From Heyndrickxia sporothermodurans (GTDB taxonomy: Bacteria; Bacillota; Bacilli; Bacillales; Bacillaceae_C): a DNA stretch of 64,000 nucleotides. The position numbers were made by a program, and so were the translations under genes. The stretch lies in NCBI RefSeq assembly GCF_016785185.1, contig NZ_JAEKDY010000002.1, one strand, 5' to 3'. Positions within the stretch are counted from its first letter, which is position 1, and each line of letters opens with the position of its first letter. Below the pieces are notes generated by a model, which was given only the letters and a program-made list of their open reading frames with translations, did not search any database and was not told the DNA's origin. Shown here piece by piece: positions 44,823 to 54,205 of the stretch.

Positions 44823-46106
44823 TTACACTGTACGTCTGTTTGTTGTGTTGCCTTTCATTTCAGCTGTTAATACTTCGAAGAATTCCTCATTCGTTTTTGT
44901 TTTCTTTAATTTCCGTAAAAATCTTTCCACAAAATCTGGAGTATCTGACATAGATTTACGAATTGCCCAAAGTTTATCTAAATGTTCTTTCGGAATTAAA
45001 AGTTCTTCTTTACGCGTTCCAGATCGACGAATATCAATCGCAGGGAAAATACGTTTTTCAGATAATGAACGATCAAGATGTAATTCCATATTTCCCGTTC
45101 CTTTAAATTCCTCATAAATTACATCATCCATACGTGAGCCTGTTTCAACGAGTGCAGTTGCTAAAATCGTTAAACTTCCACCCTCTTCAATATTACGAGC
45201 TGCTCCAAAGAAACGTTTTGGTCTGTGGAAAGCTGCTGGATCGATACCACCTGATAGAGTTCGTCCACTTGGCGGGATGACTAAATTGTATGCACGAGCC
45301 AAACGGGTAATACTATCCATAAGTATAACAACATCACGTTTATGTTCTACAAGACGCATCGCTCTTTCTAATACAAGTTCAGCTACTTTTATATGATTTT
45401 CAGGAACTTCATCAAAAGTTGAGCTTACTACTTCTGCATTTACTGATCGTTCAATATCAGTAACCTCTTCAGGTCGTTCATCGATTAATAAAACGATAAG
45501 CTCAGCTTCCGGGTTATTTGTTGTTATAGAATTAGCAATTTCCTTTAAAAGCATCGTTTTTCCTGCTTTCGGAGGTGCAACGATCAAACCACGCTGTCCG
45601 AACCCAACAGGTGCAATTAAATCCATAATACGAGTAGATAGCTTATTAGGAGCCGTTTCTAATTTAATCTGTCTATCCGGATATAACGGAGTTAACGCTG
45701 GGAAATGTACTCTCTCTTTTGCCGATTCAGGATTTTCACCATTAACCGCTTCTACATGAAGCAATCCATAGTAACGTTCATTTTCTTTTGGAGGTCTTAC
45801 TTTCCCAGAGACTTTATCGCCATTTCGTAAATCAAAACGACGAATTTGAGAGGCGGAAATGTAAATATCCTCTGAACTTGGGGAATAATTAATTGGTCTT
45901 AAGAAGCCAAAACCTTCAGACTGGATGATTTCAAGAACACCTTCCATAAAGAAATAGCCTTCTTGTTCTGCGCGGGCTTTTAATATCGCAAAAATTAATT
46001 CTTTTTTTGTTAATTTACTATAATAAGAAACTTTATACTCACGAGCTAATGCATATAGTTCCTTTAATGTCATATTATCAAGACTTGAAATTGATAAGCT
46101 CTCCAT
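44823..46106 (-). CDS. rho: Transcription termination factor Rho
   Basis: Hexameric RNA translocase that ends transcription. Its 427 residues comprise an N-terminal Rho-N helix domain (LSISSLDNMTLKELYALAREYKV), cold-shock RNA-binding domain (GFGFLRPINYSPSSEDIYIS), Walker A APPKAGKTMLL, Walker B VVILMDSITRLARAYN. The ATG at 46106 fits the family N-terminus; its ribosome site (GTGTGGTG) is weak. The frame is open a further 11 codons upstream. Confidence 0.96.
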   Translation of the reverse strand: MESLSISSLDNMTLKELYALAREYKVSYYSKLTKKELIFAILKARAEQEGYFFMEGVLEIIQSEGFGFLRPINYSPSSEDIYISASQIRRFDLRNGDKVSGKVRPPKENERYYGLLHVEAVNGENPESAKERVHFPALTPLYPDRQIKLETAPNKLSTRIMDLIAPVGFGQRGLIVAPPKAGKTMLLKEIANSITTNNPEAELIVLLIDERPEEVTDIERSVNAEVVSSTFDEVPENHIKVAELVLERAMRLVEHKRDVVILMDSITRLARAYNLVIPPSGRTLSGGIDPAAFHRPKRFFGAARNIEEGGSLTILATALVETGSRMDDVIYEEFKGTGNMELHLDRSLSEKRIFPAIDIRRSGTRKEELLIPKEHLDKLWAIRKSMSDTPDFVERFLRKLKKTKTNEEFFEVLTAEMKGNTTNRRTV

Positions 46107-46381
46107 ATCTACACCACACTTTAATTTTTTCAAAAACAAAATTTCATATCTTTATTTCATTTCATCTTAAGGGAAATCCTGTTTTATATCATGATATCGA
46201 CTAAAGAAGTATTCACCTAAAAGAGATGAAGGAAAGGTTGAATAAGAAGGTTTATATAAAATAAACCTGTAAGAAAATATTGAAGATTCAGAAGCTAGAG
46301 AAATACTCTATTAATATAAATGCAAAACAATATCTATTTTAACCATATTTACAAAAAAGAATCAATACTAAGGAAGGAAAT

Positions 46382-46416
46382 AAATTTGTACAGGTGACAA
46401 AACCTGTACAAATTTA
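46382..46416 (-). terminator. Probable terminator of glpX
   Basis: A perfect 13-bp inverted repeat AAATTTGTACAGG / CCTGTACAAATTT with an 8-base loop, T-rich flanks on both sides. Confidence 0.65.
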
Positions 46417-46477
46417 TTTTATTTTGAAGGAATTCTTTTCTTTTTAAAATAGTAATGGATCAATATTAATACAAATT

Positions 46478-46500
46478 GTTGATTTCCGGCTCCAATCAAC
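46478..46500. repeat. Collapsed remnant of the GTTGATTTCCG repeat
   Basis: The left terminus GTTGATTTCCG is joined directly to the right terminus GCTCCAATCAAC, as if the roughly 100-base interior of the element at 11064-11190 had been lost between the two GCTCC/CCG sequences. Confidence 0.6.
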
Positions 46501-46534
46501 TAACGGTTATATTAATAGTGATCTTTAACAAAGC

Positions 46535-47500
46535 TTATTTAATAACAAGATTTGGTTTCTTCTTTAAACTATGCTGCCCTTCAATGAAACGAACTGTTCC
46601 TGATTTTGCACGCATGACTACTGAATGTGTAGATCCATAGGAACCTTTAAATTGTACTCCTTTGAGTAGTTCACCATCTGTTACTCCAGTCGCAGAAAAT
46701 ATTGCATCGTCACCGCGTACCAGATCTTCCATTAGTAATACTTTATGAATATCATCTAAACCCATTTTTGCACAGCGCTCTACTTCGGCTTCATTTTGTG
46801 GAAGGAGTCGACCTTGCAATTCTCCTCCTAAACATTTTAGAGCTACTGCAGCAATAACTCCTTCCGGTGCTCCACCTGAACCAAATAAAATATCGACACC
46901 TGTATGATCAAAGGCCGTATTGATAGCACCAGCCACATCACCATCATTGATTAGCTTTATTCTTGCTCCAGCTTCTCGAAGCTGTGCAATAATATGCTCG
47001 TGTCTTGGTCTGTTTAAAACAGTGGCAACAACATCTTCAATATCCTTATTTTTCGCTCTTGCAACAGCTTTTAAATTATCTAAAACGGAAGCATTGATAT
47101 CTATTTGTCCAACTGCTTCAGGTCCAACAGCAATTTTGTCCATGTACATATCTGGAGCATGAAGCAGGTTACCATGATCTGCAACCGCTAAAACGGAAAG
47201 CGCATTCCACCCACCTGATGCAACGATATTTGTTCCTTCAAGCGGGTCAACAGCAACGTCAACTCTCGGCCCATATCCTGTCCCTAATTTTTCACCGATA
47301 TAAAGCATCGGAGCTTCGTCCATTTCTCCTTCCCCAATGACAACTGTACCTTTCATAGGGATCGTATCGAAAACATCACGCATTGCGGATGTAGCTGCTT
47401 CGTCTGCTTCATCTTTCTTTCCTCTTCCCATAAGACGGGCTGATGCCAAAGCTGCCGCCTCAGTAACACGAACTAACTCCATTGATAAGCTTCGTTCCAT
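46535..47500 (-). CDS. glpX: Fructose-1,6-bisphosphatase class II (GlpX)
   Basis: Gluconeogenic phosphatase: fructose 1,6-bisphosphate to fructose 6-phosphate. Its 321 residues include GRGKKDEADEAATSAMR, GEGEMDEAPMLYIGE, VDPLEGTNIVASG with metal-binding Asp/Glu, and LFGSGGAPEGVIAA. The ATG at 47500 (MERSLSMEL) matches the family start; a GTG directly precedes it. GGGGGAAGAG serves as ribosome site. It lies between murAB and rho as in B. subtilis. Confidence 0.95.
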   Translation of the reverse strand: MERSLSMELVRVTEAAALASARLMGRGKKDEADEAATSAMRDVFDTIPMKGTVVIGEGEMDEAPMLYIGEKLGTGYGPRVDVAVDPLEGTNIVASGGWNALSVLAVADHGNLLHAPDMYMDKIAVGPEAVGQIDINASVLDNLKAVARAKNKDIEDVVATVLNRPRHEHIIAQLREAGARIKLINDGDVAGAINTAFDHTGVDILFGSGGAPEGVIAAVALKCLGGELQGRLLPQNEAEVERCAKMGLDDIHKVLLMEDLVRGDDAIFSATGVTDGELLKGVQFKGSYGSTHSVVMRAKSGTVRFIEGQHSLKKKPNLVIK

Positions 47501-47675
47501 CACTCTTCCCCCTATATTATCAACAAAAACGGATTAGTATAACACATTTCTGTTATATTGTAGCACAATATTCTTAAATTGTGTGTACTATTTTGGAATA
47601 TAGAGGGATAACATCGATTAATAGGCAAACACGTTTCGCTCAAATCAACATATTACTGTAGCATAGCCTTCCTTG

Positions 47676-48962
47676 TTATAAGCTTTTTTGTTGTTCCATT
47701 TCTTCTTCCGTCATCTTTTCACGCCAAATGGTTGCCCCTAATCCTTCAAGCTTCTCTACGAGATTACTATATCCGCGATCAATATGCTCTAAACCGGTCA
47801 CCTCTGTGATGCCTTCTGCCATTAAACCAGCGATAACTAAAGCAGCTCCGGCTCTCAAATCACTAGCCTTAACCTTAGCCCCTTGAAGAGTTACAGGACC
47901 ATTTAAGATGGCAGATCTACCTTCAACCTTAATATTAGCATTCATTCTTCGAAGTTCATCAATATGTTTAAAACGAGCTGAATAAATAGTATCAGTGACA
48001 ACTGATGAGCCTTCTGCTCTCGTAAGAAGTGAAGTAAAAGGCTGTTGCAGATCGGTTGGAAAGCCGGGATAGACTAATGTTTTAACATCAACTGCTTTTA
48101 GCTTTTCGCCTTTTCCGATAAAAATTTGTTCATCTCCAACCTCGATTGGAACACCCATTTCTCTAAGCTTTGCTGTTAATGATTCTAAATGATGAGGAAT
48201 GACATTATCGATAAGGACCCCTTCTCCAGCAGCAGCCCCTAGTAACATAAATGTACCTGCCTCAATACGATCAGGAATAATTGTATGTCTGCAGCCGTTG
48301 AGCGTTTCAACACCTTCAATCCGAATGACATCTGTTCCAGCACCTTTAATCTTTGCTCCCATATTAGTTAAAAGTGTTGCTACATCAATAATTTCCGGTT
48401 CTTTTGCCGCATTTTCAATTACTGTTTTTCCTTTTGCTTTAACTGCAGCAAGCATAATATTGATTGTTGCTCCTACACTAACAACGTCTAAGTATATACG
48501 GGCTCCTCGTAATTCGTCGGCACGCAAATAAATTGCACCTTGCTCATTAGTTACCTTTGCTCCTAATGCTTCAAAGCCTTTAATATGTTGATCGATCGGC
48601 CTTGGTCCTAGATGGCAGCCTCCCGGTAAGCCAATAACAGCTTTGTTAAAACGGCCAAGCATTGCTCCCATTAAATAATAGGAAGCTCGGAGCTTTTTCA
48701 CCTTTCCATTTGGAAGCGGCATTGAAACCATTTTGGTCGGGTCTACTACCATATCATCACCATCAAAAGTGACTGTACCGCCTATTTCTTCGAGTAATAC
48801 TTTTAAAGTAGCTACATCAGAAATATCTGGTAATCCCTCAATTGTTACAGGGGATTCAGCCAAGATAGTAGCAGGAATCAAAGCGACGGCACTATTTTTT
48901 GCACCACTAACTTTTATTGTTCCTTTTAACGGGTATCCCCCTGCAATCTTCAGTTTTTCCAT
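47676..48962 (-). CDS. murAB: UDP-N-acetylglucosamine 1-carboxyvinyltransferase MurAB
   Basis: Second MurA paralogue, of 428 residues, same reaction as MurAA. Catalytic loop LPGGCHLGPRPIDQH with Cys116; the HLGPRPID form differs from AIGSRPID of MurAA and is typical of the MurAB/MurZ branch. Its neighbours tal, fbaA and spo0F confirm MurAB. The C-terminus carries an extra Glu/Gln-rich tail (TEEEMEQQKSL). Confidence 0.95.
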   Translation of the reverse strand: MEKLKIAGGYPLKGTIKVSGAKNSAVALIPATILAESPVTIEGLPDISDVATLKVLLEEIGGTVTFDGDDMVVDPTKMVSMPLPNGKVKKLRASYYLMGAMLGRFNKAVIGLPGGCHLGPRPIDQHIKGFEALGAKVTNEQGAIYLRADELRGARIYLDVVSVGATINIMLAAVKAKGKTVIENAAKEPEIIDVATLLTNMGAKIKGAGTDVIRIEGVETLNGCRHTIIPDRIEAGTFMLLGAAAGEGVLIDNVIPHHLESLTAKLREMGVPIEVGDEQIFIGKGEKLKAVDVKTLVYPGFPTDLQQPFTSLLTRAEGSSVVTDTIYSARFKHIDELRRMNANIKVEGRSAILNGPVTLQGAKVKASDLRAGAALVIAGLMAEGITEVTGLEHIDRGYSNLVEKLEGLGATIWREKMTEEEMEQQKSL

Positions 48963-49270
48963 TTTTGACTCCCTTCCACAACCAATGGAAATTGGTTATT
49001 TAAAACAAACTTACATTTGGTTCATTAACGACCTCTATAAATGAACAATTTACTATTCACTTATACAGGTCAACCTTTCAGCAAGGCTAAAAGGCAGAAG
49101 AAATTTCTTCTCATGAATGAACCAAAATAAACTAATATTCAAAAAACTAAACGTATATAGACTTAATCATACTCTTCGTATCACTGATAATAACAATATC
49201 ATAAATGATACAATAGATTAACAATATTAGCTTTTCCAAATATTAATTTTTATAGTATAGATATGGGATT
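48963..49270. other. 308-base gap between tal and murAB
   Basis: No gene seen. It carries the murAB promoter region and the end of tal. A perfect 16-bp palindrome AGAAGAAATTTCTTCT lies at 49096-49111, about 135 bases upstream of murAB. No clear terminator for tal was found. Confidence 0.45.
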
Positions 49271-49921
49271 TTATCCATTTTTCTGACTTGAATTCCAATC
49301 TTGTAAAAACTGATCAATTCCCTTGTCTGTTAAAGGGTGTTTAAATAATTGATTAATTACCTTTAATGGAACAGTTGCAATATGCGCACCAGCTAAAGCA
49401 GCATCTGTTACATGTTGCGGATGACGTATCGAAGCAGCAATTATTTCTGTTTCAATTTGATGGATAGAAAAAATTTCTGCAATTGTTGAAACAAGTTCAA
49501 CCCCATTATGTCCAATATCATCCAGTCTTCCTAAGAAAGGGGAGACATAGGTTGCACCCGCTCTTGCAGCCATTAATGCTTGATTCGCGTTAAAGATTAA
49601 AGTTACATTTGTTTTTATTCCCTCAGAAGCGAAAATATGTACAGCTTTTAAGCCTTCAGGAGTCATAGGAACTTTAATCGTAATATTCGGAGCAATTTTA
49701 GCTAGTTCTCTTCCTTCTTTCACCATTCCTTCAGCATCTAAAGTAATTACTTCAGCGCTTACAGAACCGGAAACCAGACTAGTAATTTCCTTTAGGCGAT
49801 CATGAAACGAAACGTTCTCTTTCGCTACGAGAGAAGGATTAGTCGTAACCCCAGATAAAATCCCCAATTCATATGCCTGTTTAATTTCATCAATATTAGC
49901 TGTATCAATAAAAAACTTCAT
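49271..49921 (-). CDS. tal: Transaldolase (small, TalC/Fsa type)
   Basis: Class I aldolase-fold enzyme of 216 residues, transferring a dihydroxyacetone unit in the non-oxidative pentose phosphate pathway. Seen: MKFFIDTANIDEIKQA, GVTTNPSLVAKE, NITIKVPMTPEG with the Schiff-base Lys, and SPFLGRLDDIG. It is the short subfamily that includes fructose-6-phosphate aldolases; context favours transaldolase (ywjH). The ATG at 49921 follows GGGGTGGAG; the longer frame overlaps the hairpin behind fbaA. Confidence 0.93.
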   Translation of the reverse strand: MKFFIDTANIDEIKQAYELGILSGVTTNPSLVAKENVSFHDRLKEITSLVSGSVSAEVITLDAEGMVKEGRELAKIAPNITIKVPMTPEGLKAVHIFASEGIKTNVTLIFNANQALMAARAGATYVSPFLGRLDDIGHNGVELVSTIAEIFSIHQIETEIIAASIRHPQHVTDAALAGAHIATVPLKVINQLFKHPLTDKGIDQFLQDWNSSQKNG

Positions 49922-49950
49922 TTTCTCCACCCCTAAAAATTTTAATATAG

Positions 49951-49977
49951 GGAAACCGCCCAAAAAAGGCGGTTTCT
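49951..49977 (-). terminator. Hairpin between fbaA and tal
   Basis: A perfect 9-bp stem GAAACCGCC / GGCGGTTTC with a 7-base loop, but only a broken T tract afterwards, so it may attenuate rather than fully stop transcription into tal. Confidence 0.6.
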
Positions 49978-50023
49978 CAAGCTTTGCGTATTTCTAAAGA
50001 TGTTAAAATATTTTTATCAGCAA

Positions 50024-50881
50024 TTATGCTTTATTTGAGGAACCAAATTCGCGAATTTTTCCAATGACTGTTTCTTTAATTACTTCACGAGCTGGTCCAA
50101 GGTATTTACGTGGATCATATACTTCAGAATCCGCTGCAAGTACTTCACGAACTTTTTTAGCAGAAGCAATTTGGTTTTCAGTGTTTACATTGATTTTCGC
50201 AGTTCCTAAAGAAATAGCTTTTTGAATATCTTTTGTTGGAATACCAGTTCCACCATGAAGCACTAGTGGAAGTCCAGTTGCAGCACCGATTTCTTCCATT
50301 TCCTTGAAACCAAGGTTTGGTTCACCTTTGTATGGTCCGTGAACAGATCCAAGTGCTGGTGCTAATGTATCAATACCAGTACGTTCGACTAATTCTTTAC
50401 ACTCATTTGGATCGGCATAAATTACACCGTTGGCAACAACGTCATCCTCTTGTCCACCAACTGTTCCAAGTTCAGCTTCTACAGAAACTCCTTTTGAATG
50501 AGCATATTCCACAACTTTTGAAGTAATTGCTACATTTTCTTCAAATGGATGATGGGACGCATCGATCATTACAGAAGTAAATCCTGCATCAATTGCTTCT
50601 TTACATTTTTCAAAGCTTGAACCGTGATCTAAATGAATTGCAACTGGTACAGTAATATTGTAGTCTTCCATTAATCCTTCAACCATTTTTACAACTGTTT
50701 TAAATCCACCGATATAGCGTCCTGCACCTTCAGAAACACCAAGAATTACTGGAGACTTTTCTTCTTCAGCTGCTTGAAGAATCGCTTGTGTAAACTCTAA
50801 ATTATTAATGTTAAATTGACCTACTGCATAATGCTCATCTTTCGCTTTATTCAGCATTTCAGTCATTGAAACTAATGGCAT
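50024..50881 (-). CDS. fbaA: Fructose-bisphosphate aldolase class II
   Basis: Zinc-dependent aldolase of glycolysis and gluconeogenesis. Its 285 residues include VAIHLDHGSSFEKC with metal His and catalytic Asp, VEAELGTVGGQED with a metal Glu, GSVHGPYKGEPNL and LVLHGGTGIP with further His ligands, and INVNTENQIA. AAAGGAGGAAAC is a very strong ribosome site, fitting high expression. It lies between spo0F and tal. Confidence 0.97.
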   Translation of the reverse strand: MPLVSMTEMLNKAKDEHYAVGQFNINNLEFTQAILQAAEEEKSPVILGVSEGAGRYIGGFKTVVKMVEGLMEDYNITVPVAIHLDHGSSFEKCKEAIDAGFTSVMIDASHHPFEENVAITSKVVEYAHSKGVSVEAELGTVGGQEDDVVANGVIYADPNECKELVERTGIDTLAPALGSVHGPYKGEPNLGFKEMEEIGAATGLPLVLHGGTGIPTKDIQKAISLGTAKINVNTENQIASAKKVREVLAADSEVYDPRKYLGPAREVIKETVIGKIREFGSSNKA

Positions 50882-51104
50882 GACTTGTTTCCTCCTTTGA
50901 TATTCGTCAAAATGGTTTATTTCATCCTAAGTTAGGCAGGTCATTAAACCATAAAGGTTTTCTAAAGTGTCTTCTTCTATAGATTAAACAAACAATTTGA
51001 CTTCATACAAGTTAAAATTTCATTTTCATCATACCAAACTAATTTTTCTTTTTCCAATGAACTTTATTGGATTTTGCAAAGATTGAATTTTGCATTTTTT
51101 CATT

Positions 51105-51473
51105 CTATTTTTTAACAGGCAAATGATCTTTTACCGCTTTTCTTATATCATCAATATCAAACGGTTTCGCAAAATGAGTTAATGCCCCTAAATCTTTTGC
51201 CTCTTGAATCATATCCAACTCACCGTAAGCTGTCATAATAATTACTCGAATATCAGGGTCAAGTACTTTCATTCGTTTCAAAATTTCAATACCGTCCATT
51301 CCCGGTATTTTCATATCTAGCAGCACAAGATCAGGTGCGTATTTTTTTGTAATTTCTAATGCTTGTGCTCCATTTGCTGCTTGAAATGTTTTGTACCCTT
51401 CTTTTTGCAAAACTTCATTTAATAAAATACGAATACCAAATTGATCATCCACAATTAATATTTTTTCCTCCAT
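51105..51473 (-). CDS. spo0F: Sporulation phosphorelay response regulator Spo0F
   Basis: Single-domain receiver of 122 residues that takes phosphate from sporulation histidine kinases and passes it to Spo0B. Acid pocket Asp9/Asp10 (ILIVDDQ), phosphorylated Asp53 (LLDMKIPGMDG; Asp54 in B. subtilis, whose protein is one residue longer at the start), Thr in MTAYGEL and Lys in HFAKPFD. No output domain. It is divergent from ywjG. A GGGGGGAT site precedes the ATG. Confidence 0.96.
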   Translation of the reverse strand: MEEKILIVDDQFGIRILLNEVLQKEGYKTFQAANGAQALEITKKYAPDLVLLDMKIPGMDGIEILKRMKVLDPDIRVIIMTAYGELDMIQEAKDLGALTHFAKPFDIDDIRKAVKDHLPVKK

Positions 51474-51751
51474 TAAAATCCCCCCAAATAAACTTTGTCT
51501 AAATTTTCAATATGATCGACCTTGTATATTTAATTTGGAAAATCTGGTTAATTGAGAAAATTTTCTCTTTACTCTTATTGTATTATACTAAAAAATTAAT
51601 AAAATTTTTACACTTTTATTTTGCTTTTACAAAGCTTTATGTATCATCTACATATGTGTATTCTATTAATGTTAATCATTTTCCTGCACAAATAGGATTC
51701 TATGCTAGAACAAATATTTTTATTATCTCGTTTTTAAAGAGTGTTAATTTT
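51474..51751. other. Divergent promoter region spo0F / ywjG
   Basis: 278 bases without a gene; the frame of ywjG stays open upstream to 51512 but has no ribosome site there and an unrelated composition. spo0F is expected to have sigma-A and sigma-H promoters and Spo0A control; I could not place these elements with confidence. Confidence 0.4.
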
Positions 51752-52270
51752 ATGAAGATGTTTTTAACCCAAGTTAATGGTTTATTTTCAAGAATTTATG
51801 AAAAAGAACAGTTTTCCATCGAAGATAGTGCAAGGTTGTTAGCTCAAGCTGCTATAGGGGAAGGAAAAATATATATTAAAGGATTTAATGAAATGGAGGC
51901 TGTTACATTAGAGGCTTTGGAAGGTGCGGAGCGATTGAAAGGTGCTTTGCGGCTTACGAAACTGGATGATGTGTCTGACACGGATCGTGTTATTCTTCTA
52001 TCAAGGTTTTCCAATGATGCCGAGGCATTAGCTCTTGCTGAAAAACTTGAAATAAAAGGGGTTCCTTTTATTTCCATTTGTGGTGACGTGAAAAGTGATG
52101 GAAATGATTTGTCTAAACTAACGGAAATACATATTAATACTTCTCTATTAAAGCCTATGCTTCCAACAGAAAGCGGAGAGCGAATTTGCTTTCCAACCTC
52201 TATGGCTGCATTGTTTATTTATCATTGTATTAAGCTTACTTTCGATGAAATTATCGAAGAATATGAATAA
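51752..52270 (+). CDS. ywjG: DUF2529 protein YwjG
   Basis: Conserved protein of 172 residues starting MKMFLTQVNGLFSRIYEKEQ, with motifs IEDSARLLAQAAIGEGKIYI and GERICFPTSMAALFIYH. The fold is described as SIS-like (sugar isomerase) for DUF2529, with SRFSNDAEALALAEKL fitting a Rossmann segment. The start at 51752 is set by family length; the ribosome site (AAAGAGTG) is weak. It is divergent from spo0F and convergent with pyrG. Function unknown. Confidence 0.85.
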   Translation: MKMFLTQVNGLFSRIYEKEQFSIEDSARLLAQAAIGEGKIYIKGFNEMEAVTLEALEGAERLKGALRLTKLDDVSDTDRVILLSRFSNDAEALALAEKLEIKGVPFISICGDVKSDGNDLSKLTEIHINTSLLKPMLPTESGERICFPTSMAALFIYHCIKLTFDEIIEEYE

Positions 52271-52274
52271 ATAA

Positions 52275-52422
52275 GAAAAGCGCAAGCGCCTTGCTCAGCC
52301 CCGACAAGCAAATAACCTTCAAGGAAAGTTGGCTTTAAAACTTTCCAACAAAAAAAGTCCGCTCTTTGACTTTTATTGCAGAAGGTTATTTGACCTCGAG
52401 GGGCTAGGCGCTGGAGCTGGAC
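52275..52422. repeat. 148-bp intergenic repeat with long inverted ends
   Basis: The left end AAGCGCCTTGCTCAGCCCCG and right end CGAGGGGCTAGGCGCTGGAG are imperfect inverted copies; further in, AAATAACCTTC pairs exactly with GAAGGTTATTT. The inner part has GGAAAGT/ACTTTCC. It is inserted between the ywjG stop and the pyrG terminator. Two shorter relatives of the left end occur at 17195 and 35813. This type is common in Bacillaceae intergenic spaces. Confidence 0.75.
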
Positions 52423-52451
52423 AAAAAAAAATCCCATTCAGGGATTTTTTT
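52422..52451. terminator. Bidirectional terminator between ywjG and pyrG
   Basis: Stem AAAAAATCCC / GGGATTTTTT with a 5-base loop and A/T runs on both sides; it touches the pyrG stop codon. Confidence 0.85.
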
Positions 52452-54048
52452 ATTTATTATTTAATGCCGCTCCAATAAATCCACGGAACAACGGTTGTGG
52501 ACGAGTTGGTCTAGATGTGAACTCTGGATGGAATTGTGATGCAACAAACCATGGGTGATCTTTCAATTCAATTACTTCAACAAGTCTCCCATCCGGACTT
52601 GTCCCTGAGAAAACAAATCCTGCTTTCTCCATTTGTTCACGATACTCATTATTGAATTCATAACGATGACGATGACGTTCGTTAATCATTTCATTTTGAT
52701 AAACTTCATATGCCTTTGTTCCTTTTTCAATTTTACAAGGATATAGTCCTAAACGAAGGGTTCCACCTAAATCTTCGATATCCTTTTGCTCTGGGAGAAG
52801 ATCGATAATTGGATATTTTGTATTAGGGTCAAGCTCTGCGGAGTGAGCACCTTCAAGCCCAAGAACATTTCGTGCAAATTCAACGGAAGCTAGCTGCATC
52901 CCTAAGCAAATACCAAGGAATGGCACTTTGTTCTCACGCGCATATTGAGTAGCATAAATTTTTCCCTCTACGCCACGATCGCCAAATCCACCAGGAACTA
53001 AGATTCCATCAACATCTTTTAATAAAGATTGAACGTTTTCCGCTGTGACATGTTCAGCATTTATCCAATCAATATCAATATCCGCATCATAAGCATACCC
53101 TGCATGTTTTAATGCTTCGACTACAGAAAGGTACGCATCTTGTAATTCTACATATTTACCAACTAAAGCTATTTTTGTTACTTTTGATAAATTCCTTACC
53201 TTTTCTACAAGCCCCACCCATTCAGTCATATCTGGTTCATGACATTGTAATTTCAAATGGTCACAAACGATTTGATCGAGGTTTTGGTCACGTAGGGCCA
53301 GTGGAATTGAATATAAAGTATCTGCATCTCTGGACTCAATTACTGATTTTTCATCAATATCACAGAATAGCGCTATTTTATCCTTCATATCTTGAGAAAT
53401 AGGCATTTCCGTACGAACAACAATTATATTTGGCTGAATACCAAGGCTGCGCAGTTCTTTTACACTATGTTGTGTTGGTTTTGTTTTCATTTCACCAGCC
53501 ACTTTAATATATGGCACAAGTGTACAATGGATATACATAACATTATCGCGACCTACATCACCTTTAATTTGACGAATAGCCTCCAAGAAAGGTAATGACT
53601 CAATATCTCCTACCGTTCCTCCAATCTCTGTAATAACAACATCGGAATCTGTTACTTCACCTGCTCGGAACACACGACTTTTAATTTCATTTGTAATATG
53701 AGGGATAACTTGTACTGTACCTCCAAGGTATTCGCCACGTCTTTCTTTTCTTAATACCTCTGAATACACTTTGCCTGTTGTGACACTGCTATATTTCGTT
53801 ACATTAATATCGATAAAACGCTCATAGTGTCCTAAATCCAAATCTGTTTCAGCACCGTCATCTGTTACAAACACTTCACCGTGCTGATATGGACTCATTG
53901 TTCCGGGATCGACGTTAATATACGGATCAAATTTCTGCGTTGTCACTTTCAATCCTCGATTTTTTAATAATCTTCCTAAAGATGCAGCAATAATTCCTTT
54001 ACCAAGTGAAGAAACAACCCCACCGGTTACAAAAATGTATTTTGTCAC
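52450..54048 (-). CDS. pyrG: CTP synthase
   Basis: Converts UTP to CTP with glutamine as nitrogen donor. Its 532 residues comprise an N-terminal synthetase domain (KYIFVTGGVVSSLGKGIIAASLG, P-loop type; DPYINVDPGTMSPYQHGEVFVTDDG in part) and a C-terminal class I glutamine amidotransferase with nucleophile Cys in FLGICLGMQL and the His/Glu pair in QFHPEFTS. Promoter and leader have the layout of the CTP-responsive attenuator known in B. subtilis. Confidence 0.97.
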   Translation of the reverse strand: MTKYIFVTGGVVSSLGKGIIAASLGRLLKNRGLKVTTQKFDPYINVDPGTMSPYQHGEVFVTDDGAETDLDLGHYERFIDINVTKYSSVTTGKVYSEVLRKERRGEYLGGTVQVIPHITNEIKSRVFRAGEVTDSDVVITEIGGTVGDIESLPFLEAIRQIKGDVGRDNVMYIHCTLVPYIKVAGEMKTKPTQHSVKELRSLGIQPNIIVVRTEMPISQDMKDKIALFCDIDEKSVIESRDADTLYSIPLALRDQNLDQIVCDHLKLQCHEPDMTEWVGLVEKVRNLSKVTKIALVGKYVELQDAYLSVVEALKHAGYAYDADIDIDWINAEHVTAENVQSLLKDVDGILVPGGFGDRGVEGKIYATQYARENKVPFLGICLGMQLASVEFARNVLGLEGAHSAELDPNTKYPIIDLLPEQKDIEDLGGTLRLGLYPCKIEKGTKAYEVYQNEMINERHRHRYEFNNEYREQMEKAGFVFSGTSPDGRLVEVIELKDHPWFVASQFHPEFTSRPTRPQPLFRGFIGAALNNK

Positions 54049-54130
54049 TTTTCTTCCCCCTTCTATTTGATGTTATTGTGTCACAATATTGTATCAGTTA
54101 ATCTGATAATTAAATTGATTAAGTAGGGTT

Positions 54131-54172
54131 AAAAAAATAAAAATGCCCCCCTTATTTACTAAGGGGAGCATT
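54131..54172 (-). promoter_or_regulatory. pyrG: pyrG leader attenuator hairpin
   Basis: On the transcript: GCTCCCCTTA (54169-54160) pairs with TAAGGGGGGC, followed by a long T-rich tract before pyrG. The 5' arm is the C/U-rich strand that G-extended transcripts could pair with, preventing the terminator when CTP is low. This reading is taken from the B. subtilis mechanism. Confidence 0.75.
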
Positions 54173-54205
54173 AGAATATTCATTCTTCGTCCTTTTTAAG
54201 GAGCC

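Larger units (their letters stand above)
46107..46534. other. 428-base gap between rho and glpX
   Basis: No gene seen. It contains the glpX terminator (46382-46416), a collapsed intergenic-repeat remnant (46478-46500) and AT-rich sequence upstream of rho that must hold the rho promoter and leader. I could not identify the promoter. Confidence 0.5.

Noticed and set aside
51512..51751. Upstream extension of ywjG by 80 codons
   Set aside because: There is no ribosome site at 51512 and the family N-terminus begins at 51752; the stretch is the spo0F promoter region.
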